From Aquirufa aurantiipilula (GTDB lineage Bacteria; Bacteroidota; Bacteroidia; Cytophagales; Spirosomataceae): 64,000 bases of DNA. Numbering within the stretch: position 1 is the first letter of the stretch; each line of letters opens with the position of its first letter. The stretch is from contig NZ_JAANOG010000001.1 in NCBI RefSeq assembly GCF_019923745.1, forward strand, positions 124,001-188,000, written 5' to 3'. Below are positions 15,797 through 24,571 of the stretch, piece by piece. Both the position numbers and the translations under genes were made by a program. The notes below the pieces were generated by a model. It searched no databases and was not told where the DNA came from. It worked only from the letters and a program-made list of their open reading frames with translations.

Positions 15797-16165
15797 TGGA
15801 GTCGGAGGGATTCGAACCCTCGTCCAAACCTAGCGAACAATAGCTTTCTACACGTTTAGCTGTGATTATTTTTCGATCAAAAGCGGGTTCACATCAGACC
15901 CAAACTCTCAACTTATCCTCTGGATACTAACAAGCCCGTAGAGAAATTCGAACTTATCGACTCTGCATGTCGACGCTCAGATGCCCTCCTCGGCAGAGTT
16001 TGGAGAAGGCTGAACGATGGCAAATTGATTAATCTCTAAGATTAAGCAGCCATGGCATACTGTGTATTGCCAGTTATAATTCGAAGGTTTTTTTAACAGG
16101 AAATGCCTACAACTCCCGACGTGCTTACCACCGACCGACATAAGCTGTCAAAACCGGTCGACCCC
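15797..16165 (-). ncRNA. ssrA: tmRNA (transfer-messenger RNA)
   Basis: The tRNA-like ends pair: 5' GGGGTCG (16165-16159) with 3' CGACTCC (15804-15798). The T arm is GAGGGTTCGAATCCCTC, and CCA is not encoded. The tag frame starts at a GGC resume codon and reads GNTQYAMAA then TAA, a tag form close to the YAMAA/YALAA tags of Bacteroidota. The RNA rescues stalled ribosomes and marks the truncated product for proteolysis. It has its own promoter (16178-16209) and shares a bidirectional terminator with the DUF3570 gene. Confidence 0.95.
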
Positions 16166-16177
16166 ATTATTGGAATA

Positions 16178-16209
16178 CAAAGGTACAACATTAAACAGCC
16201 CATTGTCAA
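16178..16209 (-). promoter_or_regulatory. tmRNA promoter
   Basis: On the minus strand TTGACA (16209-16204) and an exact -7 TACCTTTG (16185-16178) are separated by 21 bases counted from TTG. The mature 5' end lies 13 bases further on. The upstream element falls in the last codons of the Lrp-family gene. Confidence 0.8.
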
Positions 16210-16679
16210 GGAATCGGTAATTCTGTACTTTGTTTTATTTCATCCATTACAAATAAACTATTGATGTGGGCCACTGTGGGCAGTACAGCCAACTTCTCTT
16301 GATAGAATCTGTTGTAGCTTTCTACATCCGAGCTAACAACCATTAAGTAATAATCAAAGTTCCCTGAAACTAAATGACAAGATAAAACTTCTGGAAAAGC
16401 CTGTATGGCCTGCTCAAATTCTTTGAAGTTCTTTCTGTTTTGTTTTTCAAGAGTGACTTGACAATGTACCAAGAGGCCTAAGTCTAGCATTTTCCGATTG
16501 AGTAATCCCACATAGGACATGATATACCCATCTTTTTCCATTTTCCTAATCCGATCATGCGTAGGAGAAAGGGATAAATTGACCTGTGAGGCTATTTCTT
16601 TAAGCTTCTTTTGCCCATTTCCTTGTATGATTTTTAAAATCTTTAAATCAAGTGCGTCTAAATTGAGTTTGGATGCCAT
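16206..16679 (-). CDS. Lrp/AsnC family transcriptional regulator
   Basis: 157 aa, standard size. The N-terminal winged helix reads LDALDLKILKIIQGNGQKKLKEIASQVNLSLSPTHDRIRKMEKDGYI, and the C-terminal RAM ligand-binding domain includes VLSCHLVSGNFDYYLMVVSSD. Such proteins sense amino acids and control their metabolism. It is divergent from the alanine dehydrogenase gene, 212 bases apart, an arrangement known for AldR-type regulators. It is therefore likely to control ald, with alanine or leucine as ligand (inference). Its 3' end carries the tmRNA upstream promoter element. Confidence 0.93.
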   Translation of the reverse strand: MASKLNLDALDLKILKIIQGNGQKKLKEIASQVNLSLSPTHDRIRKMEKDGYIMSYVGLLNRKMLDLGLLVHCQVTLEKQNRKNFKEFEQAIQAFPEVLSCHLVSGNFDYYLMVVSSDVESYNRFYQEKLAVLPTVAHINSLFVMDEIKQSTELPIP

Positions 16680-16799
16680 AATTTTTTCGGATTTACGTTA
16701 ATAGGAAGTTAATTTATAGAATATTTTTCTACATAAACGCATCTGGCAGAAATAATTCCTTTTTTATTCATGATATGCATAAATATTTTTTGTCTTATT

Positions 16800-16807
16800 T
16801 ATATTTG
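16800..16807 (+). promoter_or_regulatory. -7 element upstream of ald
   Basis: TATATTTG matches the TAnnTTTG consensus exactly. No TTG lies at the usual distance upstream, which would fit a promoter needing an activator such as the divergent Lrp protein. Transcription would begin near 16815 and read into the hairpin at 16833-16869 before reaching ald. Confidence 0.55.
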
Positions 16808-16832
16808 CAGTGTATTATACTTCATCAAAGGT

Positions 16833-16869
16833 AACGGCCAGCGAATTATTTCGTTGGCCGTTCTTTTTT
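16833..16869 (+). terminator. Terminator-like hairpin in the ald leader
   Basis: The arms 16833-16845 and 16850-16862 pair over 13 positions (one G-T pair) around a 4-base loop TTAT, and six T follow at 16864-16869. It lies between the -7 element at 16800 and the ald start at 16892. It could therefore be an attenuator, or the 3' end of a short RNA of about 55 nt. Confidence 0.7.
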
Positions 16870-16891
16870 CAACAAGCTAACATCTAGTATC

Positions 16892-17977
16892 ATGATCATT
16901 GGCGTCCCTAAGGAAATTAAAAATCAAGAGTTCCGTGTAGGTCTAACACCTGCAGGAGTTCAATCGTTGGTGGCTCAAGGTCACCAAGTGTATGTTCAAA
17001 GCCAAGCTGGAATAGGTTCTGGTTTTTCGGATGAGTTTTACATGCAAACAGGTGCTTCCATTCTTCCTGATGCTGCTTCCGTTTATGCAAAATCTCACAT
17101 GATCGTTAAGGTCAAAGAGCCCTTAGCTCAAGAATATCCTTTGATTCAGCCCGGGCAAATATTATTTACATATTTTCATTTTGCTGCATCGAAAGAATTG
17201 ACTCAGGCAATGATTGATAGCAAAGCAATTTGTATTGCTTATGAAACAGTGGAATTACCTGATAGAAGTCTTCCCTTATTGACACCTATGTCGGAAGTCG
17301 CAGGAAGAATGTCCATTCAAGTAGGAGCTTACTTTTTGGGTAAAGCTCAAGGGGGGAAAGGTAAAATGCTAGGAGGAGTTCCCGGTGTAAAACCCGCAAA
17401 TGTGGTCATTTTAGGTGGTGGAGTAGTAGGAACACAGGCTGCCAAAATGGCGGCAGGTCTTGGAGCAAACGTTACTATTTTGGACACGAATCTAACTAGA
17501 TTACGTTATTTAGAAGATGTATTGCCTGCCAATGTGTCTACTCAGTATTCTACGTCCTTGGCTATTCAGGAATGTTTACCTCAAGCAGACTTAATAGTAG
17601 GAGCGGTACTTTTACATGGCGCCAAAGCACCGCATCTCATCAAAAGAGAAGATTTAAAGCGGATGAGTCCAGGAACGGTGTTGGTGGATGTAGCAGTTGA
17701 TCAAGGTGGATGTATTGAAACTTGTCGACCAACAACCCATGAAAACCCAGTATTTGAAATAGATGGAATTCTCCATTATTGCGTGGCTAATATGCCTGGG
17801 GCAGTGCCTCAAACATCTACTTTAGCTTTGACACAAGCTACTTTGCCTTATGTACAACAAATAGCTAGGGAAGGATGGAATTTGGCATGTAGCAATAATC
17901 AAGCTTTAGCTAATGGACTGACTATTTATGAGGGTAAATTGCAAAATCCAGCTCTAGCTATTTTGTTTGATTTATAA
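16892..17977 (+). CDS. ald: Alanine dehydrogenase
   Basis: 361 aa, close to the usual ~370. Catalyses NAD-dependent oxidative deamination of L-alanine to pyruvate and ammonia, or the reverse. The catalytic residues align by number with known enzymes: Lys75 in VKVKEP and His96 in TYFHFAAS. MIIGVPKEIKNQEFRVGLTP is the family N-terminus, the Rossmann motif is VILGGGVVGTQAAKMAAGLGA, and YCVANMPGAVPQTST lies near the C-terminus. Expression is probably governed by the divergent Lrp-family regulator and by the leader hairpin. Confidence 0.96.
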   Translation: MIIGVPKEIKNQEFRVGLTPAGVQSLVAQGHQVYVQSQAGIGSGFSDEFYMQTGASILPDAASVYAKSHMIVKVKEPLAQEYPLIQPGQILFTYFHFAASKELTQAMIDSKAICIAYETVELPDRSLPLLTPMSEVAGRMSIQVGAYFLGKAQGGKGKMLGGVPGVKPANVVILGGGVVGTQAAKMAAGLGANVTILDTNLTRLRYLEDVLPANVSTQYSTSLAIQECLPQADLIVGAVLLHGAKAPHLIKREDLKRMSPGTVLVDVAVDQGGCIETCRPTTHENPVFEIDGILHYCVANMPGAVPQTSTLALTQATLPYVQQIAREGWNLACSNNQALANGLTIYEGKLQNPALAILFDL

Positions 17978-19279
17978 TTACCAGATTTTTATTCCCTGTA
18001 TTCTATATAATTCCAATTGTTGTAGGTTCACTTGATAATCAAACTGAGCCTGCATCAATTGGGATTCTTCTAAAATGGATTCTGCTTGATCTAATTCTAT
18101 TCGGCGAATCAATCCCTGCTTGAAACGTGTACTAGCTAAATCTAGGGCATATTGAGCTTGTGCAACTACCTCTTTCTGTGTAGCAGCTTTCTTTACGTAA
18201 TTTTGGTGATTTAACTGTGCTTGTCTCCAATCAGTGCCTAATTTTTCCTGAGCATCTTCCAATTGAAAAGCGATTCGCTCCTTTTGAATCGTAGCTAATT
18301 CTGTTTGATAAAAGGCTCTTTTGCCTGCGTAAATAGGAATGCTTAGTTTCAATCCCAAGACACTGTTCACTTTAAAATCATCTCCAAAGGAAGGAGTTTC
18401 CCCATTAATTCTGGGAACATATCCATTTTTTAAACCTAATGTAGCTAAACCAGCCAGGGTAGGGGTATTTTCCGATTTGGCTAATTCTATACTTTTATTG
18501 ACAATTTCTTCTTGAGCTTTTATTTGTGTAATCTCTGGATTGGTAAATGACTCAATGGGTTTCGCGGTTTGTGCTTGCCAGATTTGAGGATTTTCTACCA
18601 AATAAGCTTCCGCATTAGCCCCCAATAAAGTACTTAGATAATCCAACATTCGAGCCACTTGATTTTCCGATTCTAAAATTTTACTTTCTTGATTCGCTAT
18701 TTTTACCTGTTGGCTTATTTTATCATACTCAATAGCTTCACCTAAGGCTAGTTGTTTTTGAATGATTTGGAAATTACTTTCTAAACGTTTCAATTGAGAT
18801 TTTTGAACTTGAATGGCTTTTTTATTGAAGATGATTTGTTGATATAAACTTGCAATCTGAAAGCCCATTTGGAATTCTTGTTGCTCAATCTGAGCTTGAC
18901 TTAATTGTGTTTCTAAGCGAGTTTTTTCAATGGCCATCGCATTTCTTCCCCAATCATACAATACATGGTTGACAACGAATTGGGAATTGTAATTCATGTT
19001 AGGTTGAAATTGTAAAGTTGAATTAGCTCCACCAAAATTAAAACTAGCTTTTGCCACAGGATCAATTCGCGTCACGCCAATTTCGGCTCCAATGATTGGC
19101 TTTCCATATGATTCTTGGATTTGAGTTTTGACCTGACCCATTTTTATCAGGTTTCTTTGACCTTTTAAGACAGGTGAATGCTGTAAAATCCCTTGAATTA
19201 ATTCAGGAAGACCTTTAGTTTGAGCAAGTAGAGAACTGCTCAACAAGGTATAGGATAGTAGTAGGATATATTTTTTCAT
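17978..19279 (-). CDS. TolC-family outer-membrane efflux protein
   Basis: 433 aa from the ATG at 19279, which begins the signal peptide MKKYILLLSYTLLSSSLLAQ and lies 4 bases after the transporter stop; an ATG at 19300 would overlap that gene. The protein shows the duplicated long alpha-helical repeats of TolC (heptad-rich EKTRLETQLSQAQIEQQEF and YALDLASTRFKQGLIRRIELDQAES). It would form the outer-membrane channel of a tripartite pump with the two genes upstream. Third and last gene of the efflux operon. Confidence 0.9.
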   Translation of the reverse strand: MKKYILLLSYTLLSSSLLAQTKGLPELIQGILQHSPVLKGQRNLIKMGQVKTQIQESYGKPIIGAEIGVTRIDPVAKASFNFGGANSTLQFQPNMNYNSQFVVNHVLYDWGRNAMAIEKTRLETQLSQAQIEQQEFQMGFQIASLYQQIIFNKKAIQVQKSQLKRLESNFQIIQKQLALGEAIEYDKISQQVKIANQESKILESENQVARMLDYLSTLLGANAEAYLVENPQIWQAQTAKPIESFTNPEITQIKAQEEIVNKSIELAKSENTPTLAGLATLGLKNGYVPRINGETPSFGDDFKVNSVLGLKLSIPIYAGKRAFYQTELATIQKERIAFQLEDAQEKLGTDWRQAQLNHQNYVKKAATQKEVVAQAQYALDLASTRFKQGLIRRIELDQAESILEESQLMQAQFDYQVNLQQLELYRIQGIKIW

Positions 19280-19283
19280 ATAA

Positions 19284-20867
19284 TTAATGGGCCTCTTCAC
19301 TGGCTTTCATGATTTTTTCTAATTCTGCTTTGGATTTCTTTGGCGTTCGCAATAGCCATAAGAATGGAAGTATACACATGAATAATATGGATACTAATCT
19401 GAAGGTGTCCAAATAGGCCAAATAATAGGCTTGCTTGTTGACCATCGCATCTAATTGTCGATATGCTGCCTCTCCACTGCGAACAAAATCCCCTGTTTTT
19501 TGCATCATGTTCTGAGTTAATCCTTGTATTCTTTGTTGGAACAATGGATTTTCCACTTGAATGTTGGCTAATAAATCGGTTCTATGTTGGGCAGCTCGAT
19601 GTGTCGCATAATTGTTGGCTACAGCAATACCAAAGGCACCACCCAATTGACGAATCATATTACTTAAGGCAATTCCTGCTGGGTATTCAGAAGGTTTTAA
19701 ACCCGCTACAGCCTGATTTATCAATGGCATTTGCAACATAGCGACGCCCATCATTCGTAATAAGTGCATAGGGAAGAAATCCCATCGGCCCATTTCTGGG
19801 GTAGCTGAACCACCAATGAATCCAAAAATGATGAAAATACAAATACCGACTCCCATCACAGGAATGGGTTTTCCTCCCAAGGAGAGATATTTGGCAATCA
19901 TTGGGAATAAAATGACACCCAGCAGGGTTGGATACATTAAGGATAATCCTGTTTCAGTAGAGCTTAATCCATTGATGCGCTGTACCATGATAGGATAAAT
20001 GAATACCGAAGTAAATAATCCAAAGCCACTGACTAAATTAAAAACAGTACTCATCGCGAATACCTTATTTTTAAATATTTTTAGGTTGATTACCGGATGC
20101 TCTGTGGTTAATTCGCGCCATATGAAACCTATTAGACCGATGGCACACAAGCCAGCCATGGTATTGATGGTTCTCGATTCAAACCAGTTTTCTGATTCTC
20201 CTTTTTCTAAAATATATTGAAGATTCCCAATTCCTAAGGTTAGTAATGCGATACCGATGTAATCGATTTCCATACTTTTTCTGTGCTGTCCTTCCCCTTC
20301 CTTGCGATCTATGAAAACGATGGTCAAGATAGTAGCTAAAATACAAACAGGAATATTAACATAGAATATATCATTCCATTCATAATTATCCACTAAATAG
20401 CCTCCTAAAACGGGGCCTAATGATGGACCAAGAATGATACCCATTCCAAAAAATCCAGAAGCTATGGGACGATCTTCAACTTCAAAGGCATCAAATAAGA
20501 TTGCTTGAGAAGTAGACAATAAAGCTCCTCCACCTATACCTTGAAAGAATCGCCAAAAGACCAATTCCCATAAACTATCACTCATCCCACAGAAGTAAGA
20601 GGCTATACCAAAGAGAATCATGGAGCCTAAATAGTAGTTTTTTCTACCAAAATATTCTCCTAAAAATCCCGTCATGGGTATAATGATCACATTGGCAATC
20701 GCATAACTGGTGATCACCCAAGCAATATCTTCAATGGTAGCCCCTAGATTACCTGCTATCTGGTTGAGGGCCACGTTGACAATCGTGGTGTCCAACAACT
20801 CCATGACAGCTGCGGTGATCGTCGTAAGTACGATTATGATCTTTGCGAATCCCTTAGGCCTTTGCAT
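19284..20867 (-). CDS. emrB: DHA2-family multidrug MFS transporter (EmrB-like)
   Basis: 527 aa with 14 predicted membrane helices, the DHA2 (EmrB/QacA) layout. MELLDTTIVNVALNQIAGNL is the helix 1 motif of drug/proton antiporters, and LGEYFGRKNYYLGSM is the loop 2-3 motif A. GPSLGPVLGGYLVD is the helix 5 antiporter motif C. It sits between an HlyD-like adaptor (4 bases upstream) and a TolC-like channel, giving a full tripartite export system for toxic compounds. The gene is under a MarR-type regulator encoded divergently. Confidence 0.94.
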   Translation of the reverse strand: MQRPKGFAKIIIVLTTITAAVMELLDTTIVNVALNQIAGNLGATIEDIAWVITSYAIANVIIIPMTGFLGEYFGRKNYYLGSMILFGIASYFCGMSDSLWELVFWRFFQGIGGGALLSTSQAILFDAFEVEDRPIASGFFGMGIILGPSLGPVLGGYLVDNYEWNDIFYVNIPVCILATILTIVFIDRKEGEGQHRKSMEIDYIGIALLTLGIGNLQYILEKGESENWFESRTINTMAGLCAIGLIGFIWRELTTEHPVINLKIFKNKVFAMSTVFNLVSGFGLFTSVFIYPIMVQRINGLSSTETGLSLMYPTLLGVILFPMIAKYLSLGGKPIPVMGVGICIFIIFGFIGGSATPEMGRWDFFPMHLLRMMGVAMLQMPLINQAVAGLKPSEYPAGIALSNMIRQLGGAFGIAVANNYATHRAAQHRTDLLANIQVENPLFQQRIQGLTQNMMQKTGDFVRSGEAAYRQLDAMVNKQAYYLAYLDTFRLVSILFMCILPFLWLLRTPKKSKAELEKIMKASEEAH

Positions 20868-20871
20868 TGTA

Positions 20872-21909
20872 TTAGTTTATAGGAACTGATACATCCAATG
20901 ATAAACCTGCACGTAAAATATCTTTGTATTTATCGGCATTCAAGATTTCAATTTTTACAGGGATTCGTTGAGTTACCTTAACAAAGTTTCCTGATGCATT
21001 ATCTGGAGGTAGTAATGTGGTTTTTGCTCCTGTTGATTCAGAAATGGATAAAATACGACCTTTCAAGGTGATATTGGGGTAAGCATCAATTTTTATTTCA
21101 GCTTCCATACCAACCTTTAATGATTCTACTTGAGTCTCTTTGTAATTTGCTACAACCCAATAGCGACTATCATCCATGATGGTCATTAATGGCTGTGAAA
21201 CTTGGATAAATTGACCAGGCTCAACCGATTTTTTGCCTATTTTTCCATCAGCTGGGGCATATACTTTATTGTAACTTAATTTTAATTTTTGTTGTTGAAC
21301 CTTAACTTTTTTAAGCTTTAGGGCTATTTCAGCTTTATGTAAGGTAGCTTGTAATATACCTATTCTTGATTGTGTACTACTCAAATCGGCTTTAGCTCCT
21401 TGGTATTTTACGGCGCCTTGTTCAGCTAAATCCTGACTATCAATCAATTGCTGCCGTGTTATTGCTTTGGCAGATTCTAAAGCTGCATTTCTTGTAACAT
21501 CTCTAGTATACTTATTGTAGGCCAATTCAGCTGATTTAACCAGGCTTTGTTGCGCTTCTATGCTTTTCTTTAAATTCGACAAATTTGCTTTTGCACTTTC
21601 AATATCTGACTGTGCTTGTTCTACCTCCACTTGCATTTCTTCGAGAGCTAAAGCTGCCTCATCTGAATCTATTTCTAAAATGGGTTGACCTTTTTTTACT
21701 TGATCGTAATCATTTACATAAACTTTTTTGACAAAACCTGCCATTCTAGGTAATACAGGTATGAAATAAGCCTCTATTTGGGCATTATCTGTATCTTCAT
21801 GAGAAGTTGCATACTGGTATTTTTTATAACCGAAAAAGCCTCCTATGAGTAAAATTACCCCTAATATGATTTTAGGGAGATGAGATTTTGGTTTTTGTTG
21901 AGTAGACAT
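20872..21909 (-). CDS. emrA: HlyD/EmrA-family membrane fusion protein
   Basis: 345 aa. One N-terminal membrane helix (about 11-27, IILGVILLIGGFFGYKKY) anchors it to the inner membrane. The first biotinyl-lipoyl half DYDQVKKGQPILEIDSDEA is followed by a long coiled coil (about 85-200), the second lipoyl half APADGKIGKKSVEPGQFI, and a beta-barrel domain. It bridges the EmrB-like transporter and the TolC-like channel. First gene of the minus-strand operon; its promoter faces the marR promoter across a shared palindrome. Confidence 0.93.
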   Translation of the reverse strand: MSTQQKPKSHLPKIILGVILLIGGFFGYKKYQYATSHEDTDNAQIEAYFIPVLPRMAGFVKKVYVNDYDQVKKGQPILEIDSDEAALALEEMQVEVEQAQSDIESAKANLSNLKKSIEAQQSLVKSAELAYNKYTRDVTRNAALESAKAITRQQLIDSQDLAEQGAVKYQGAKADLSSTQSRIGILQATLHKAEIALKLKKVKVQQQKLKLSYNKVYAPADGKIGKKSVEPGQFIQVSQPLMTIMDDSRYWVVANYKETQVESLKVGMEAEIKIDAYPNITLKGRILSISESTGAKTTLLPPDNASGNFVKVTQRIPVKIEILNADKYKDILRAGLSLDVSVPIN

Positions 21910-21928
21910 CGTACGTTTTTTAGTGTTG

Positions 21929-21959
21929 CAAAGTAAAGAAGCATTTACAATAAAGTCAA
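21929..21959 (-). promoter_or_regulatory. Promoter of the emrAB-tolC-like operon
   Basis: On the minus strand TTGACT (21959-21954) is followed after 20 bases (counted from TTG) by TTACTTTG (21936-21929), one mismatch from TAnnTTTG. The upstream element is one arm of the palindrome at 21954-21970. Confidence 0.6.
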
Positions 21960-21970
21960 GTTAGTTGACT
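21954..21970. promoter_or_regulatory. MarR operator candidate: palindrome AGTCAA-N5-TTGACT
   Basis: A 6-5-6 inverted repeat centred between the divergent emrA and marR genes. Each arm supplies the TTG of the -33 element of one promoter: AGTCAA on the minus strand for emrA, TTGACT on the plus strand for marR. A dimeric MarR protein bound here would block both promoters. Confidence 0.6.
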
Positions 21971-21994
21971 ATTTATTTATTTTTTGTATTTTTG
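21965..21994 (+). promoter_or_regulatory. marR promoter
   Basis: TTGACT (21965-21970) and an exact -7 TATTTTTG (21987-21994), 19 bases apart counted from TTG. Transcription should begin near 22001, which supports the ATG at 22014 as the start of the regulator. Confidence 0.75.
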
Positions 21995-22013
21995 CGAGAT
22001 AGAAAAATCGAAA

Positions 22014-22514
22014 ATGGATACAAATACCCCAATAGATTATTCCAACCACATGTTTTTGTCAAGGCTTTTGGTAAAGTCTTATCGCATTGTACAATCAATG
22101 AATGGCACTTTTTTAAGAAGTTTAGGCTATGCAAACTTCAAAATAGGTCATATAATTGTTTTAATGAATCTTGCTGAACAGGGAGTTACTACGACTGATT
22201 TGGCCAAAAAAGCGAAAGTGAGTAAGCAAGCTATGAGTAAGTTGGTGAATGAATTAATCCAAGAAGGTTACCTCATTTCACATAATCATCCTCAGGACTT
22301 ACGCTCATCTCTCTTATTTTGCACAGAGAAAGGTAATCAATTTTTGGAAGATTTGATGAAATCAAGAGCTCATATCGAACAAAAATTTGCTGAAATAATA
22401 GGGCAGGAGCGCTTGTTAGAACTTAATCAATTGTTATCTGAAATCGTTTCTCATTATGATGATCTGGAGAGTGTAGATTCCATTAATGATAAGATAGCTG
22501 GCACTAAAATTTAA
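22014..22514 (+). CDS. MarR-family transcriptional regulator
   Basis: 166 aa from the ATG at 22014; the TTG at 21984 overlaps the -7 element and is rejected. The winged helix-turn-helix is clear: VLMNLAEQGVTTTDLAKKAKVSKQAMSKLVNELIQEGYLIS, then the wing HPQDLRSSLLFCTEKG, flanked by dimerisation helices. It is divergent from the efflux operon with a palindrome between the two promoters, so it most likely represses both the pump and itself until a toxic ligand binds. Its 3' end is 1 base from the convergent helicase gene. Confidence 0.93.
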   Translation: MDTNTPIDYSNHMFLSRLLVKSYRIVQSMNGTFLRSLGYANFKIGHIIVLMNLAEQGVTTTDLAKKAKVSKQAMSKLVNELIQEGYLISHNHPQDLRSSLLFCTEKGNQFLEDLMKSRAHIEQKFAEIIGQERLLELNQLLSEIVSHYDDLESVDSINDKIAGTKI

Positions 22515-22515
22515 T

Positions 22516-23949
22516 TTAGGGGAAAAATCGTTCATGAAAATTGACTAAAAATAGTTCATGAGTAGCTCGGGTAATGGCTGTATATAACCAGCGTATGTAT
22601 TCTGCATCAATTTGTTCTTCTTTCAAATACCCTTGATCTACAAAGACAGCTTTCCATTGTCCCCCTTGTGATTTATGGCAAGTTAAAGCATAGGCAAACT
22701 TAACTTGCAAGGCATTTAAAAAAGGGTCTTTTCGAATGGCTTCCATTCTTTCCTTTTTCTTGGTTATATGGGCATAATCCTCACAGACAGAGTCATATAG
22801 TTTTTTGTTGGAATCTTTTCCCAAGGCAGATTCTGCCGAATGTAGGGTATCTAGCAATATTTTTGCCTCTACTTCTGGATGATCCTCATAATCACATAAA
22901 CGTAGACTTACGTTCAGAAATCGAAAACCATGCATATCTTCTTGCTTCTTGATTTTCATCACTTCCACAAAATCACCATTGGCTAAAAAGCCAGCAGGAG
23001 AATCTTCATCTAACCAATGATAATTATTTCGCACAATCATCAATAAATCGCCGCTACTAATTTCATCCTCCTGATATAATATACATCTCCGAACGAATTC
23101 ATTGTATTGAACCGCACTTTTATTGGATCTGGTGAGTAAAATGGTCTCTTCTTTCCCAAATTTCCGATAAGCATATTGCATCCCGTCCTCAACTTTTTCT
23201 CCTGACATTTTAAAAAAATCCTTGAAGGATTTGGTATTAAATTGAATTTGGTGAGAAGATTGATTCAATAATTCTCGAAGATTGGTGGCATTGTATAAAA
23301 TTCCGGAGTGTATATCTTGTCGCATGACATCCGTTAATTCATGGTCCATCACCTCCATATGAAATTCACTGCTGATGTAATCTTTAGAAAGAGCTGGTGA
23401 GAGGCTTTTTCCCACAGGAGGTAATTGTGCAGTATCACCTACAAAAATCAACTTGTTTCCTGTATGTCCATTTTCTGGATTAGTAAAAACGTATTCAATT
23501 AGATCCGTTAATAAACTATTGGTACCAAAATCGGATTCATCCGTAATCATGGACGCTTCATCCACGATGAAAACCGTATTGGTAGCATAGTTATTCATTC
23601 GCTGAAAAACTAAAGCTCCTGAGTTTGGATTACTGACTTGTCGGTATATTTTTTTATGGATGGTAAATGCCTTTTTCTTAGCATAATTAGCCATGACTTT
23701 AGCTGCTCTACCTGTCGGGGCTAGCAATTGTGTCTTGTACCCAAAGTTGGCAAGAATTTTAATCAAGGTAGAAATAACGGTTGTTTTTCCGGTACCTGCA
23801 TAGCCTTTTATGATAAAGGTTAGGGCGCCCCATTCATCTTTATTCACAATAAAATCATTCAATTTCTGAAATAAAGCTGTCTGTGAGGGTGTAGGCTCAA
23901 AGGGGAACTTTTGATGCAACAGAAAAGAAGGACTTTTGGAAGGATTCAT
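22516..23949 (-). CDS. RecD-like ATP-dependent DNA helicase
   Basis: 477 aa. Superfamily 1 helicase motifs are in order: Walker A GYAGTGKTT (49-57), motif Ia LLAPTGRAAKVM, Walker B FIVDEASMI, motif III FVGDTAQLPPVG, motif V YALTCHKSQGGQWKAVFVD and motif VI YTAITRATHELFLV. It is shorter than RecD2 and lacks an N-terminal extension. Similar single-copy helicases are common in Bacteroidota; the exact repair or recombination role is unknown. Last gene of the minus-strand run alaS-pabB-pabC-helicase, 19 bases after pabC. Confidence 0.88.
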   Translation of the reverse strand: MNPSKSPSFLLHQKFPFEPTPSQTALFQKLNDFIVNKDEWGALTFIIKGYAGTGKTTVISTLIKILANFGYKTQLLAPTGRAAKVMANYAKKKAFTIHKKIYRQVSNPNSGALVFQRMNNYATNTVFIVDEASMITDESDFGTNSLLTDLIEYVFTNPENGHTGNKLIFVGDTAQLPPVGKSLSPALSKDYISSEFHMEVMDHELTDVMRQDIHSGILYNATNLRELLNQSSHQIQFNTKSFKDFFKMSGEKVEDGMQYAYRKFGKEETILLTRSNKSAVQYNEFVRRCILYQEDEISSGDLLMIVRNNYHWLDEDSPAGFLANGDFVEVMKIKKQEDMHGFRFLNVSLRLCDYEDHPEVEAKILLDTLHSAESALGKDSNKKLYDSVCEDYAHITKKKERMEAIRKDPFLNALQVKFAYALTCHKSQGGQWKAVFVDQGYLKEEQIDAEYIRWLYTAITRATHELFLVNFHERFFP

Positions 23950-23968
23950 GTCTTAAAGAAGACACAAT

Positions 23969-24568
23969 TTACACAATTGCATCGGGAAGCAAAAGCGCAT
24001 GTTGATCTGAAAGTGGCCTAAATACATTGATGAGGCAGATATGGCTGTAATCACTTAACTCCGTTTCCCAAATGTCTATTTCTTCCAATATTTTTTCATC
24101 AATTAATCTTCTTCTTGTGGTTCCCCAGTGAAGAGGCTCTTTAGGTGTAAACCATTTGTCACCTTTTTTAAAAGCTAAATTGGCTATACTGGAATCTTGT
24201 AATTTTCCCTGTTTAGAAAATATAATATCATCCGCTTCTGGATGTTCAGCAACTTTTTTTAGTAAATGAGATCTGTCAGCATACTTGTATTGATATTCGT
24301 AATCACCTGTATTGACAATTGCTAATCGCTTGATATTTTTTTCTTGATAAGCAATGAACTCGTGAAATTCCCATTGTGTACTGTAAACCAATCGTGCCCG
24401 AAAACTACCTTGTTGAGGAATCTCTACATGAGCTAAATAGTCATAAATATTTAAAATTGGCGACGTTGGATAGAAATTTTGAAAAACATCATTGATTCTT
24501 TTTTGATGATAATCTAGATGAAGCAATTCGCCATCCAAAACATGAACTGTCTCTAAAAATGTGGGCAT
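23969..24568 (-). CDS. pabC: Aminotransferase class IV, probable aminodeoxychorismate lyase
   Basis: 199 aa, shorter than the ~270 of E. coli PabC but normal for the compact forms in Bacteroidota. Fold-type IV PLP features are visible: LLHLDYHQKRINDVF near the start, the Lys region around YADRSHLLKK, QGKLQDSSIANLAFKKGDKWFTP, and GTTRRRLIDEKILEE. It should convert aminodeoxychorismate to p-aminobenzoate and pyruvate for folate. Its position 3 bases after pabB supports this over a branched-chain aminotransferase role. Confidence 0.85.
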   Translation of the reverse strand: MPTFLETVHVLDGELLHLDYHQKRINDVFQNFYPTSPILNIYDYLAHVEIPQQGSFRARLVYSTQWEFHEFIAYQEKNIKRLAIVNTGDYEYQYKYADRSHLLKKVAEHPEADDIIFSKQGKLQDSSIANLAFKKGDKWFTPKEPLHWGTTRRRLIDEKILEEIDIWETELSDYSHICLINVFRPLSDQHALLLPDAIV

Positions 24569-24571
24569 TTT

